Shown here one piece after another: positions 11,490 to 21,754 of a stretch of 64,000 bases of DNA. The translations under genes were made by a program, and so were the position numbers. Each line of letters starts with the position of its first letter. The stretch's first letter is position 1. This DNA comes from Ancylostoma caninum. Taxonomy: Eukaryota > Nematoda > Chromadorea > Rhabditida > Ancylostomatidae. Where the stretch lies: assembly GCA_037903475.1 (NCBI GenBank), contig JBAJFG010000490.1:78204-142203 (forward strand), in the 5' to 3' direction. Under the pieces are notes generated by a model. It saw only the letters and a program-made list of their open reading frames with translations, was not told the DNA's origin and searched no databases.

Positions 11490-11968
11490 AACTTAAAGGC
11501 AGCAGGAGCTGAAATCCTCGACACCGTGCTGAGCTGTGGGTGATGAAGTATAGACTCAGCACATCATAAATGTGAAACGAACACAGACAATGATGGCTTA
11601 CCTGCAGAGAAAATGGAACATTCGTCGCGAACACGCCTGGCCGTGTTCGCGCGCGAACGAGTTTTCCCCGGCGCAAAGGCCATTGTGGTGCGTGGTTTGG
11701 CGCAAAGGGAAAACGAAATGCATTCAATCCACAGGGTTTCATGGCGGGACTTGGCCAAAACCACGCGCCGCGATGGCTTTCGCGCCGGGGAAAACTCGTA
11801 CGCGCACGAACACGGCCAGGCGTGTTCGCGACGAATGTTCCATTTTCTCTGCAGGTAAGCCATCATTGTCTGTGTTCGTTTCACAATTATGATGTGCTGA
11901 GTCTGTACTTCACCACCCTCAGCTCAGCTCAGAGTCGAGAATTTCAGCTCCTGCTGCCTTTAAAGTAC
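11490..11968. mobile_element. Long palindromic element (~480 bp, arms ~235 bp)
   Basis: The sequence from CTTAAAGGCAGCAGGAGCTG reads back as its reverse complement ending CTCCTGCTGCCTTTAAAG, with the axis near 11730. Consequently one peptide can be read from both strands (11572-11892 on +, 11564-11884 on -). Each arm contains a smaller perfect hairpin, CGCGAACACG...CGTGTTCGCG. GC content rises sharply toward the centre. It looks like a MITE or fold-back element; a target-site duplication is not evident. Confidence 0.75.
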
Positions 11969-12304
11969 ATCTTTGCGCTCAGCGGCTCACATATGTTCAA
12001 CCGACTTGGAGGTCTCAAACACGGTCAAGGAGCTGAGACACTGCCTTTAATCAAGTGGATGGCGAATAAGAGAGGATTAACATGTTGCTCATCAGCATGC
12101 AATGTAAACATTCATTATTTTCATGGGGATGAACGCTCTTATCCGGTTGTATTTCTCAGTGTAGGAAAGAAGGAAAGAAGATACGGAGCAGTTACATGCA
12201 TCGATGAAGGTGGCTGGCAGAAAACACCTTCAAAACTCTGGAAGAAGATTGCAAAGGACATCTCAATAGGATTCAAGTCTGTCTGTATGAAGTTTTTGCG
12301 ATAA
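11741..12304 (+). CDS. Uncharacterised ORF overlapping a palindromic repeat
   Basis: An uninterrupted 187-codon frame. Its first ~75 codons lie in the palindrome arm, and only the part from about 11990 (SHMFNRLGGLKHGQ onward, to the TAA at 12304) is unique sequence. That unique part is rich in Lys, contains TCCSSAC and ends GFKSVCMKFLR. No domain is recognised. It could be the last exon of a gene into which the palindrome inserted, or simply a chance open frame. Confidence 0.2.
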   Translation: MAGLGQNHAPRWLSRRGKLVRARTRPGVFATNVPFSLQVSHHCLCSFHNYDVLSLYFTTLSSAQSREFQLLLPLKYIFALSGSHMFNRLGGLKHGQGAETLPLIKWMANKRGLTCCSSACNVNIHYFHGDERSYPVVFLSVGKKERRYGAVTCIDEGGWQKTPSKLWKKIAKDISIGFKSVCMKFLR

Positions 12305-13070
12305 ATATAGAACGCCATTGCATGACGGAGACCCACGATTTGCTCGAATGAACAGGCTCATTATCTCAACGTAGGGCTGCAGTCCAACACTACGATGCCA
12401 AGATGTACAAGTTCTTTGATTGTGTACAAGTTCTTTGATTATGCGGAAGATCTCGCTAAAATATCTCTTAGAAAACTATGCGTTCCAGTCTGTCCAGAAT
12501 CGACGACAGTGCTTTTAGTTGCACGTACGTATGTAATAGCAATACAACAACTATGTATCTAGCTTTGCATCTCCCTCAAATTGCTGGGCTACTTACGGTT
12601 CATCGATGATTGGTGAGTTATAATCTGTTCCTTTAACTAAATGTAGTTCATTGGGAGGTTTTGTACCCTGAAAAAGCAGGGTTGAATGAGCGCTTGTTAC
12701 AATCTTGGGGTAGCCTACCATGTGAAGGCAATGAAGTACTATGAATGAGACTGCTAATGTTTACCGTGACATCTATTTCTATTAGATGATAGCGATAGAA
12801 ACCATTTATCCTATGTTAACTGCACCGGATGCTCTCTTCCACATTGCAAAAATCATGGCTTATAATAACGGGCTTAGTCTGTTTTCGTGTCTGTCTGTAT
12901 GTAAGTATGTATATGTGTCAGACCGTTACGAAATTCTACAATTGGTCAGTGATCGTGATTGTGAGATCATATAAAAACCTAGGAATGGGTGTGGTATGGT
13001 TGAGTGGGGTAGGGATGGGATCGAGGAGAAGGTTGGACAATGTGCAATGGGTCCGTCAATGGAGTCAATG
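12305..13070. other. Intergenic DNA, no gene recognised
   Basis: Short open frames only. A 21-bp phrase (GTACAAGTTCTTTGATT) is repeated in tandem near 12405-12440. Nothing else is supported. Confidence 0.4.
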
Positions 13071-13074
13071 CAGA

Positions 13075-13245
13075 AGGGCTGCGCCGGAGGCCAAAAGTGG
13101 GGGACGGGTCCAACGCTGTGATGAGGGTGTGCCGGCGCCCAGAAGTGGGGAAGATGGGTCCACCACTGGGATAAGGGTGCGCCGGCGCCCAAAGGTGGGG
13201 AAACGCATGACGGTCCAGCGTTGTGATAAGGGCACCCGCGTCCAG
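13075..13245 (-). repeat. Short minisatellite array mixing type A and type B units
   Basis: About three units read on the minus strand. One carries the CGTTTCCCC block typical of the 59-bp array at 8.2 kb; another reads AGTGGTGGACCC with GGGCGCCGGCGCACCC, typical of the 50-bp array at 62.6 kb. This small locus therefore links the two larger arrays as one family. Confidence 0.8.
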
Positions 13246-13667
13246 ACAAGGAAGTTCGTCACGGCCTAAGTAAATTTCTTCATGAATGGTGCCCTGGCAC
13301 CCGTTCCGGCTATTCCTTCTACCTATGTGACCTAGGTGTACGTTATTCCAATCCGTATTCCCCTCCTCATTCCAGTCCATTTGTATCTGAATCGACCCCA
13401 CCCTTCACTCTGTTTTTATACATGGGCAAACCCTTATCACTTGAGTTACCACAACAACCAGCTAAAGATAGATTATTTCAAGAGAACATTTCTACTGAAT
13501 CGGCTAGGTCTAGCTACTAGGGCCAATCAAAAGAAATCACTTCTCCCACGTGAAGGAAGGCTACCGCTCACGCTATCGAGAGCTTTCCAAAAGTCGATGG
13601 ACTTACTCGGGAAGATACAGGATCTACTAAATCTGTCCACCTTTTTTTTCTGCATCGTATGCGGAGT

Positions 13668-13732
13668 ATGCGAGCGAAGCGAGCATCAGTAGAAGTCTGG
13701 AAGTCCAGCATTAGCCGGACGGCCAGACTGGT
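13668..13732 (+). repeat. Double-hairpin repeat module, copy 2
   Basis: Begins ATGCGAGCGAAGCGAGCAT, then AGTCTGG, AGTCC, ATTAGCCGGAC and CCAGACT. It has the same nested hairpin as the modules at 9145-9210 and 62110-62174 (inner arm with one mismatch). Confidence 0.75.
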
Positions 13733-14263
13733 GATTCATAAAGGGCAATTTATAATAGATGCGTACGTGCTTCCATATGATGAAGAATAGGGCCCAGTCG
13801 CATCGCACTCTCAGACGCACGCGCTTACGGCCTCGCGACGGCAGCGCATTCTTTTTATTATGGATGTACATGTCGTGTTGACCGGTCTTCATGGAAAATT
13901 CCTTGCAAATGGATGCGTGCGACTGATGCGCGACTGACGCATGCAGCTAGTATAAATTATCCTTTAAACGTGCGCTAGGCGAAGACATTCCCTCAGAAAA
14001 AGCCAACCGGTCTGTTATGGCTTGGACGAAAGGGTTTTCTTTTGGAAGTACTGATAATTTTGCTTCTTTACTTGTAGAGCTCATTTTTGTCGAATTTTTT
14101 TTCACGAGAAAAATAATAAATACACGAATTTTCCCTTACAAGCTGCTTCTTTGAGAACTTTCACAAACACATCAATTATCTAATTATTTGACTTTGCAAG
14201 TCATTAAAAATTGCATTTATTTTTTTATTATTCTGCTTCATCTAGCCAGTTATCGATAAGAAA
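13733..14263. other. Intergenic DNA and 3' flank of the gene at 14264
   Basis: A probable polyadenylation signal for the minus-strand gene (AATAAA on the minus strand) is at 14216-14221, about 45 bp past its stop. The rest has no supported feature. Confidence 0.5.
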
Positions 14264-15244
14264 TTATCCAGAAGACGTCGACCCTTTGAACGTCCACTGG
14301 AGATTTTTGGCATCTTGTGGGTTCTTCGTGAGAAAATCTTTTTTGGTGGACACCAGTTTACTGAAGACAGCTGACTGCTTGTCTTTCGGGATCTGAAAAA
14401 AGCCATAACAAGGCAAGTTACTTAAAACACGACTATCAAATTAGAAACCACACTTCCATAAAAGATATTTTTAAAAAACTCACTATCGGAACAACTCTCT
14501 TGTCGAATTCGGACTCTGTTTTAGGCAAATCGTTATTTGTCTCTTTGTCAATTTTCCACAAGAGCTTTTTCATCTGAACAGATAGCCATAAGTTATGCCT
14601 AACTTCTGAGTTTTTACAAAGGAAAGGAACAAAAATCCTCAAAGGAAACAAGGCCTTTGTTGTAAAGATCAATATAGATCCATGATATTATAATAATAAT
14701 AAAATAACAATAAATGCCACAACTTTGTGGAAATATACCTCAGTAGCCTTAGCTGTCGGAACCACCGTCTTAACGGCGTCGAACAACTTATTAACGAGTT
14801 TAGTGAGCGACGCTCGGCTGTTCAAAAATCCAGTCACATACTTCACCATAGCCGTCTTGTTGCCCTCCATGGCACCCTTTGGGACCTTTGCACCCATTTT
14901 GACCTGAAACGGACTGAATTAGAATGAAGGCCATGGAACATTTCGAGATTAGCTCACCAAATTTTTGTCTATCCATGACGTCACTCTCTTGATCTGTGCT
15001 GCTGAGGTGGTATCCTTGTTTAGAGCAGTGGTCAGCTGAAATAAGGAGAAATCCTTCTTCTCGGATATGAATGGAACTAGAGGAATTTTTCAGTGACAAG
15101 TGCGCAGGAAATCCCCATACGAACCTTATCAACAGCAGCTGGATCCGAATATTTGAATATAGTCTTCATTGCGTTATTTGTGATGTTTTGTGCACTTGCA
15201 CCACTCAAGAGGATGGCAGTGAACAGAAGAAGTAACCCTTTCAT
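14264..15244 (-). CDS. Secreted nematode protein, five exons, 193 aa, unknown family
   Basis: Minus-strand exons 15244-15125, 15035-14958, 14903-14739, 14573-14484 and 14392-14264; all junctions are phase 0 and each acceptor ends in TTTCAG or TTCAG. Residues 1-18 form a signal peptide (MKGLLLLFTAILLSGASA, cleavage likely before QN). The mature chain (~175 aa) has no cysteine; it is rich in Lys, Ala, Thr and Val with heptad-like helices (for example residues 67-121) and ends in a Ser/Gly tail. This suggests a small all-helical secreted protein. SXP/RAL-2-like and FAR-like lipid-binding families have similar size and helical content, but I could not find their motifs, so the family is unassigned. 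A TATATA motif sits ~70 bp upstream and AATAAA ~45 bp downstream. Confidence 0.75.
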
Positions 15245-15313
15245 CTGAATTAATGCTTGCTAAGCCTATCGAATTCGGTAGAGTCACATAATCAAGCCAC
15301 ATAATCACTGAGG

Positions 15314-15319
15314 TATATA
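15314..15319 (-). promoter_or_regulatory. Candidate TATA box of the gene at 14264-15244
   Basis: TATATA lies about 70 bp upstream of the predicted ATG at 15244 on the minus strand. The position fits a short 5' UTR. This is inferred from position only. Confidence 0.4.
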
Positions 15320-15610
15320 TGTGCCTCACTAGAGCGCGTTTATCTGCTGTGATAAGCCGAGAATTTCAAAAGCGGCTTTCACAGTAATGTAGTTTGAATG
15401 GAGTAAAGCACGGAAAGTAAAACTGCCGATCAAAAACAATACAGGTCATGGTAAACAGCAATTTATATGGGATTTTGTAGGATTTACCAACGGATCAATG
15501 GAAAAATGAAGGCGGATTGCGCGCTTGTTGAAACTATCCCCTTGTTCTGGCCAAGGGCCAGGGGTCAGAGGTTAACTATTGGTTTCTGGTTAGCTGACGC
15601 ATAAGCCAAG

Positions 15611-16888
15611 TATTAGGTGCGTGCAAAAGTTCCGGGGCAGTTGGTGGTATTTCACCGTTCAACGTCGTTTTGCTCCTTACGTTTGCGATATCCTGCAACG
15701 GTTTTCATGTGTGCTGGTAGCCTGAAACATCTGCTACCTATACCACTTTTGGTTCGGGTCTACGTCACAGCGTTGCTCTGTTTTGGGTGTAAAACCAACG
15801 CTATGAGCTGTGCAATAATTTGGGAAATTTCGCTTTATGAAGTCAAATCTAGATGATCAAAAAGAGAAGCGACCCATAGCACCAGTAATGCGTTTGCGGA
15901 GAGTAATTTCTCTAAAACGCCAGGTGCTTGTGGGTTCCTAGGAATTCTGGGCGGAGATCAGAGCATGGAAAATGCTTCACAGGTTGGTCAGAAATTAGGT
16001 CATCGCAAAGGTGCCAGGAAAGAGCAGGTTGAACCAGACCATGTGCAAAGTGCGCAGGACATTACGGGGAATTTAGTCAACAATGTCTCGTCACTTGAAG
16101 AAAATCGGTGCGAAGTGGAAGGTGAGTAGATGGATTTTGTGTGAGTTGAGCGAAGAGCACCAACGTCCACACTGGCAAGTCTGCAGATATTCGACCTTCA
16201 GATTTCCTAACAAGTCGTTTCATGGAAGAATTGTTATTGTTGATAGAGAATGGGTCTGGTACGACAATAGGAGGAGGTCATCCCAAAACCCGGGCTCCTG
16301 CCACCCACCTAAAAAATGGCCTAACCATCACTACCTTCTTTTAAAAATTTTTGACCTTTCATGGTCAGTAACATCACTCATCTGTAATGAATTTTTTCCA
16401 AATGAATGCACAATAATCGCCCTATAGTAACTTCTTTTCCCTTAAGGAATCATGGGAAAACTCTTAAGCATAGGGCCGACACAGGCGGAAATATGTGGTC
16501 TGTTACGGCTGTGGGATAACGCTCACCAGCATGTTACAGTGTCAACCGTATAAAGAATTGGCCATTCGTGCTCCGAAATTCTAGCCTAACCTGTATTACT
16601 CCTTATACCTGCCTTTAACAGACTACCCCCATTTCGACCTTCTACGGCTTTACCTACGCTGTAAAACTTTCAATGAACAGACCCTACTGGAAAACAACGT
16701 GTGCCACTATTTCAGGTGTAGACCTGTCAAATTTTTAGCTTCTGGAAAAATTTTTTCTGTGCCATATTGGCAACATCACGCGGATGCCAATGCTTTTTGT
16801 TTTGGACAGAACCGCTGATTTTGAGTCAAGTTATGGCGTTTTGAAAAATTAGGTGCAACTGCCCCAGAACTTTTGCACGCACCTAATA
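15611..16888 (+). mobile_element. Degenerate mariner transposon (~1.28 kb)
   Basis: Terminal inverted repeats TATTAGGTGCGTGCAAAAGT and its complement with CCCCAGAACTTTTGCACGCA at the right end are bounded by the TA expected for Tc1/mariner. Plus-strand transposase remains recognisable in several frames: an N-terminal DNA-binding region near 15960-16080, then MSRHLKKIG and LCELSEEH (16083 onward), the first catalytic region ending in WYDNRRRSS (~16258-16280), a DNAHQH-like second catalytic region near 16510, and a C-terminal block after DYPHFDLL near 16626. Frame changes and stops interrupt it, so it is inactive. It lies between the secreted-protein genes at 14.3 and 17.5 kb. Confidence 0.85.
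16083..16427 (+). pseudogene. Mariner transposase fragment
   Basis: The longest surviving open piece of the mariner transposase inside the element at 15611-16888. It covers the second helix-turn-helix (MSRHLKKIG, LCELSEEH) and the region around the first catalytic aspartate (VIVDREWVWYDNRRRSS). It lacks the N-terminus and the other two catalytic residues, which lie in other frames downstream. Confidence 0.8.
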
Positions 16889-17492
16889 ATATCTTACACG
16901 GAGGCGCGCTAGGTTTTCATTACTCAGAGAAGAGGAAAAATACAAGGTAAGGGCAACACACCTATACATAATACTTTTTCAATTTTCCGTAGATGATATA
17001 ATTTCAAACCATTCGACCTGGTTCGTTTTAAAATCACCTAGAATGCCCATAATGTTTGCATGGTTTCAACAACGTTTTGATGTAAAACTCCTTGAAAATG
17101 TTGAGTTCGGCGCACTGCATTGCATACTTTCAACCATGTGCATTGAAGGAGTCACATTGTATGAGAATGTAGCATGTTTCAAGTGCAAGCTTTTTGATAT
17201 ATTCCATTGCATGCAACATCGTAGCATCTTTCAAGATTACACCATATCATGCACATTCAAATCCAACGCTGTTTTTTTTTCTGTCCACCTATAGGTTACT
17301 ATATACATACATCCAGATATTGTTAAACTGTGCGAAAAAACGAAGCGAATAGACCAGCACTTTTCCATCTGTCCACTATTTTTCACTTGTTTACTTATGC
17401 AAATCTGTTGGACGAATGAAACGTCCGCAGAAATCCAGGCTGGACAAAGAGAATCCAGCAAACAGTGCATATTTAATGGCTGTGTCCGTCAG
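16889..17492. other. Intergenic / upstream region of the 17.5-kb gene
   Basis: An 83-codon open frame (17043-17294) is present but has no supporting signal. The interval probably holds upstream control sequence for the gene at 17525; no specific motif could be assigned. Confidence 0.4.
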
Positions 17493-17500
17493 TATAAAAG
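17493..17500 (+). promoter_or_regulatory. TATA box of the Cys/Gly-rich peptide gene
   Basis: TATAAAAG lies 32 bp before the ATG at 17525. A start site ~25-30 bp downstream would leave almost no 5' leader. Confidence 0.55.
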
Positions 17501-17524
17501 GAATTAGTGCTTTCCCGATTGAAA

Positions 17525-17977
17525 ATGAAGGCAGTTATAATTATCTTCAGCTTTTTCTTCATTGCTATTGGTGTTGCTAATGCGGACGATACTGGTCCAG
17601 AAATCGCGGCCGAGCCAGTGGTTTGTCTTTCAATATTTTTGTTTCAAATAGATTTTTCCATAAAAACATTTTGTACCTTTCGAAGGAGAACGATGGCAAA
17701 GACCTGGACAAGGAACGTGAAATTATCGGGAGTGAAGTCGCCCTCATGGACCCAGACTCTAGCGAAGATGCTCCGGATCCTGTGAACTCCGACGGCGATG
17801 TGGTCATTCGGGCCAAAAGATACTGTGGAATGGGTGGTAAGCGAATTATGGCACAGTAGCGGATGTACGCTCTCATTCTGAGCTTTTTTAGGCTGCTGTG
17901 GCTGTAACTGTAATTGCGCCACGATGGCTCCTGTCACTTATGGACCATGTGGTTGCTGTGGTTGTGGATACGGATAA
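17525..17977 (+). CDS. Secreted precursor of a Cys/Gly-rich peptide, three exons, 110 aa
   Basis: Exons 17525-17620, 17686-17836 and 17892-17977 (phases 0 and 1; acceptors CGAAG and TTTTTTAG). Residues 1-20 are a signal peptide (ends GVANA). Residues 21-73 form an acidic propeptide (rich in Asp/Glu; DPDSSEDAPDP). Residues 74-77, RAKR, are a furin/kex-type cleavage site. The predicted mature peptide, residues 78-110, has 33 residues with 10 Cys and 9 Gly in two clusters (CCGCNCNC and CGCCGCGYG). This precursor plan is known for secreted nematode neuropeptide-like and antimicrobial peptides, but the Cys-Gly pattern also suits a metal-binding peptide; I do not assign a family. TATAAAAG precedes it and AATAAA follows at 18046-18051. 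Confidence 0.75.
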
Positions 17978-18045
17978 TCTCCTCCAGAAGCATATGTATC
18001 CTGTCTGTAGATTTACGAAAACTCTGATATGAAGCTGAAGTGCCC

Positions 18046-18051
18046 AATAAA
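18046..18051 (+). terminator. Polyadenylation signal AATAAA
   Basis: Canonical AATAAA 69 bp after the TAA of the Cys/Gly-rich peptide gene. Confidence 0.6.
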
Positions 18052-18489
18052 TTTTATCAACATGGAAAGAGAAAAAGCGCACCCACTGAAAACAGCTATG
18101 TATTATTGGGTTCTGGGCTACAACTCTTCCATAAGTACTATAAGTGGCCAATATCAGTGGTTTTTTGGAAATAATGAAGCCTCCAACGTTTCGATTTTCG
18201 CCGAATCATCGACAATATTCTTCCAAATCTGAAACGCTGAAAATATAGCAGATAAATTTTTGTGTTCCTCTGATAAAGCTGTGACAAAACTGTGGAGATT
18301 TGTTTCCTTGGACCTTTGCCTGCCTGGCTTGAAAGTCGTAAGGCGATTTGTGTGCCGGTCATATCTCAGGCCACCCTGAGGATATAAAGTGTAGGCCTGA
18401 GGCAGCAGTGCTGCTTAGTGCTGCGGAAATTGGCAGCAGAACCCATCCTGGGCTGTTAGCAAAAATGCAGTGGTGATCAAACAGGAACA

Positions 18490-18610
18490 GGTAACTTCAA
18501 ACGTTCGTGTGCAAGGAGCAGGGCCGCGGCGCGGCTCTCTTGGGCAGAAACACAGGGCCCCTTCACACCCGCTCCGATTGTCTGCTTCTGCCGGGCAGCA
18601 GAGGACTATG
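18490..18610 (+). repeat. Dispersed GC-rich repeat, copy 3
   Basis: Contains TGTGTGCAAGGAGCAGG and GCGGCGCGGCTCTCTTGGGC, then TTGTCTGCTTCTGCC. It matches the copy at 9605-9770 in both orientations and the copy at 10806-10930. It sits between the peptide gene and the cysteine-rich cluster. Confidence 0.6.
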
Positions 18611-18892
18611 CTTAAACTTAGTAGCTTACCTAGTGCTTTCGGTCTAGGATTGAGTCATTAAAAACCAAAGCGAGTCAGCAGCTCTGTTCAGATCGAGTTA
18701 GCAACAAATGCCTAAACTTGGTAGCTGAGAATCTCTATAGTTTAATGCATTTAATAAAATTACAATAAGCTTTGATAAGTGTGATAACTGGCCGAAGCAT
18801 CCTGCATTGCAGGGGTTGCATATTTTTTTGCATTTTGCAGTCCTCCCACACGGAAATATTTGATTTACGACCACGTGAAAATCCTCCGCTTA

Positions 18893-19028
18893 ATGCAAAT
18901 ACTCTGTTTTCCATGTAAAACTGGCAGATGACTCTAGATCATGACATGAGTTTACGTATGTTACTCCGCAGAAACAGACTCAAAGGAAGAATACATGAAT
19001 TTCAAATTAGGTATGAAATGTTATAAGG
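18893..19028 (+). promoter_or_regulatory. Promoter module of cysteine-rich cluster gene 1
   Basis: Three blocks shared with the other three cluster genes: octamer ATGCAAAT at 18893 followed by ACTCTGTTTTCC; ATGAATTTCAAAT at 18995-19007; and TATA-like TTATAAGG at 19021-19028, starting exactly 26 bp after the start of the second block. A CCTCCCAC block lies just upstream of the octamer. The ATG is at 19075. Confidence 0.75.
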
Positions 19029-19074
19029 CGTAGATCCCAGATCCTAGCGGCTGCATTCATCAATCTCCAGAGTG

Positions 19075-20485
19075 ATGTTTGCTGTGGTGGTGGGTCTACA
19101 TAGTTGCTAGAAAAGTTTTCGTTAATTTTCATTGGTAAATCTCACTGTCGTCGTATTTAGCTTATGTTTGGAGTGAGCCTGCTTCACGGTGTCGGAGCAT
19201 ACACTGTCGATGATGAGATGCGTGAGTCATCCACGAACATCCTGCAATAATACTACTATCAGTTGGGAAGAAGAAAGAGAAAGAAAACCTGGAGAACTAA
19301 TAGTAGAGCATGAAGCAAGAAAAAAAGCATAAACAAACTGGTGCATTACATTACATCTCAGAAACAAATAAGACGAACTACTATGAAAGCTGGACTACTG
19401 GCAGCGCTCCTCTAACAGCCACAAAAAAAACATCTTCATCTTCATGATGAGGCACTAATTATTTGTAGCCAGATTTTGTTGCAAGATCTAGGAGTAGTTA
19501 AAACTGTGCTATGAAAAAATGATTTAGCGTTTCTTGGTCAACACTTTTAAGGTGAGTCGAATCATTACTTATTTATTTGTGTTTGTTTTATGTACTTAAA
19601 GGTGCGTCAAACAATGATAAGATGATATCACTAAGTAGCTGAAAAAAATACTCAAAATTAGAAGGAGTCCCATGAATACTTAGTGCAACATAAAAAATGA
19701 AAGAAGAATGCTTTACCTTTTAAATTATCTTGATAGTGGAATTCTAGGAAGATCTCCTTCATGTTCGCTGCATATATGTTTGAAAAATGAATACGACAAG
19801 TAATAAAATATTATCCAATAGAGGAAATTGATTATAAGGAAACATTACTAATCTTGGCGTTATGTTTTATGATGCCTGGAGCGTCTTTAGGAGCGAGAAT
19901 CTGATTTTTTTAAAATATAACAGTTTGAGCAGTTAGAAAGATCTCCCTTCTTCTGTTTTTTAGTTCACTTCCAAATATTGCTGCTGAAAAATTGAACATG
20001 TCATTTCTCAACAGATGTTCTCTATTAATCCTGCAATTGCACCACTGCTTCAAGTCGATGCCAGCATTTTAGCCATCGATCCTCTCCCTCACGTCTGCAA
20101 TATATTCTGTATGTTGAACTACAAATGTGTCCTGGTCGAGCCACCAAATTGTATCGGCTGCCCAACCGTTCCTCGCTGTGTCCAGCAAGGTAGGGCGGAT
20201 GCAGCTCCTGGGACTTCCGCAAGATAAACCCATAGGGTTTGAGATGCAACAGTTTTTAGAATGCAACACGATATGCTCTTTGCCATGTGCTCCCTCCTCC
20301 AAATGTGTGCTGGTAGAAACAGACTGGTAAGCTTTACAGTTATGGATGCAAATCCAAAGATTTCACTTTTTCCCATTCCGAATTTCAGCTGCCCGAAGGC
20401 CACTTGCAGAAAAATGCCGGTCATCATTTCACCACCTGCACAGAACATCACTACTGAACCTGCAAATGAGACCATCACGTCGTGA
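19075..20485 (+). CDS. Two-repeat cysteine-rich secreted protein, cluster gene 1 (118 aa)
   Basis: Exons 19075-19089, 19161-19221, 20073-20189, 20260-20326 and 20389-20485, with phases 0, 1, 1, 2. The first two exons encode the signal peptide (MFAVVLMFGVSLLHGVGA). Exon 3 (117 bp) encodes repeat A: C-x3-C, YKCVLVEPPNC, GC, then PRC. Exon 4 and the start of exon 5 encode repeat B: C-x3-C-x3-C, SKCVLVETD, CCPKATC. Thirteen cysteines are present. The tail is Pro/Thr/Asn-rich with two NxT sites. The two repeats share KCVLVE and similar cysteine spacing, so they probably arose by internal duplication. The pattern recalls small nematode cysteine-rich and trypsin-inhibitor-like proteins, but no family is assigned. 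AATAAA at 20511. Confidence 0.75.
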
Positions 20486-20578
20486 AGTAATGATGAATGC
20501 AATTGCTTCTAATAAACTCGTGTCAAGCATTAACTATGGATGGAAAGTAAATATCAATGACAACGGGAAATTTACTTA

Positions 20579-21231
20579 GGCCCGTAGTAAAGTGTCATGG
20601 CGGTGAGATCAGCTGCTTGCACAACTCGTCGCCTCATTTGGGGCGATGATCGCACGCGCGGCGACCTTCCAACACTGAGGAATGGAAGATCTTCACCAAC
20701 CGTGGCGGTGCTGCGAGTACGTGTGTGCGGGGCGCTGATCTCATCGCCCTGGAGGGCGATGATCGCCATCGTTTGGCGACTAGACAGTGTGCGGGGCGAA
20801 GAGACGCCGAGTGAAGTACTCGGAGCATCTCACTCGGAGTGTGTTGATGGTGTGAAGGTACGTATGATCAGATGCGCGAATTGCACAGAATGCAACTGAG
20901 CCTACGGACTCAAACATGTTGATTTTCGCATCACAGCACAGAACAAGCTCAACGTGTACGACTTATCAGAAGCCCAGAGGTGCTTCTGGTGCTTCTGACA
21001 AGTCCTACTCGTTCTAGTTTGTTGGTAGCAAAGGTTCGTAACTGTCTCACACGCTAAAACAGTCTCGGAACTGATGTGGGAATACGTGAAACAGGTACAT
21101 TTGATCACTTTTCATGTACGGCTTGTCCGATTCACCATGGCGATGATTACCATACTCCTCTCCAACGCGAAGTGCGATCATCGCCCTGAAGGTGATGTGC
21201 GATGATCGCACTGGACACTTTACTACGGGCC
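20579..21231. mobile_element. MITE with TTA target duplication (PIF/Harbinger-like), 653 bp
   Basis: Perfect-looking terminal inverted repeats GGCCCGTAGTAAAGTGTC at both ends, flanked by TTA at 20576-20578 and 21232-21234. A 3-bp TWA duplication is the hallmark of PIF/Harbinger elements. No transposase is present. The interior contains several copies of a GCGATGATCGC palindrome-like motif in both orientations. It lies ~95 bp downstream of cluster gene 1. Confidence 0.8.
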
Positions 21232-21754
21232 TTAGCTTCAATGGAAGAAACAGTTTACACTCCAAAACCTCTATTGAACGGAGAGGCTGTCCAACATATT
21301 TTTCCCTAATTTTTCTCGACAAGAGCACATAATTTTTTCTTGAGAATAGGTTGATTGTAGAAGTGGAGACGTCCCTGCGCTTCGATGTTTGTCCAGTTTT
21401 CCGCTAAAATTTGTTGTTCGACATATCCATACATTGGCAAAGCAGCGTTGTTCCAATGTAGAACAAGCAGAACTAAGACTACGGATCAACGGTGAAGAAG
21501 TATGATCAGGACGAAATACTTTTGCACAATGATTTTGTTCAGAGCCATGCCATTTTTGCTGTGATGATGTCTTCTTTTTTCCAACTGTTTTTTATTTTCC
21601 TTTCTCATTTCAACATTTATGGACACGTTCAGACGTTTGGTGAGTGATATGGCAGCTCCTCTCTAGCTGAAAAAAGGGAAGATGAATACCTAGTCTCCGT
21701 TTCGTTGCTACCACTAAACGAAAATACCATGTCGTCCACAAAGGAAAGCTTTCC

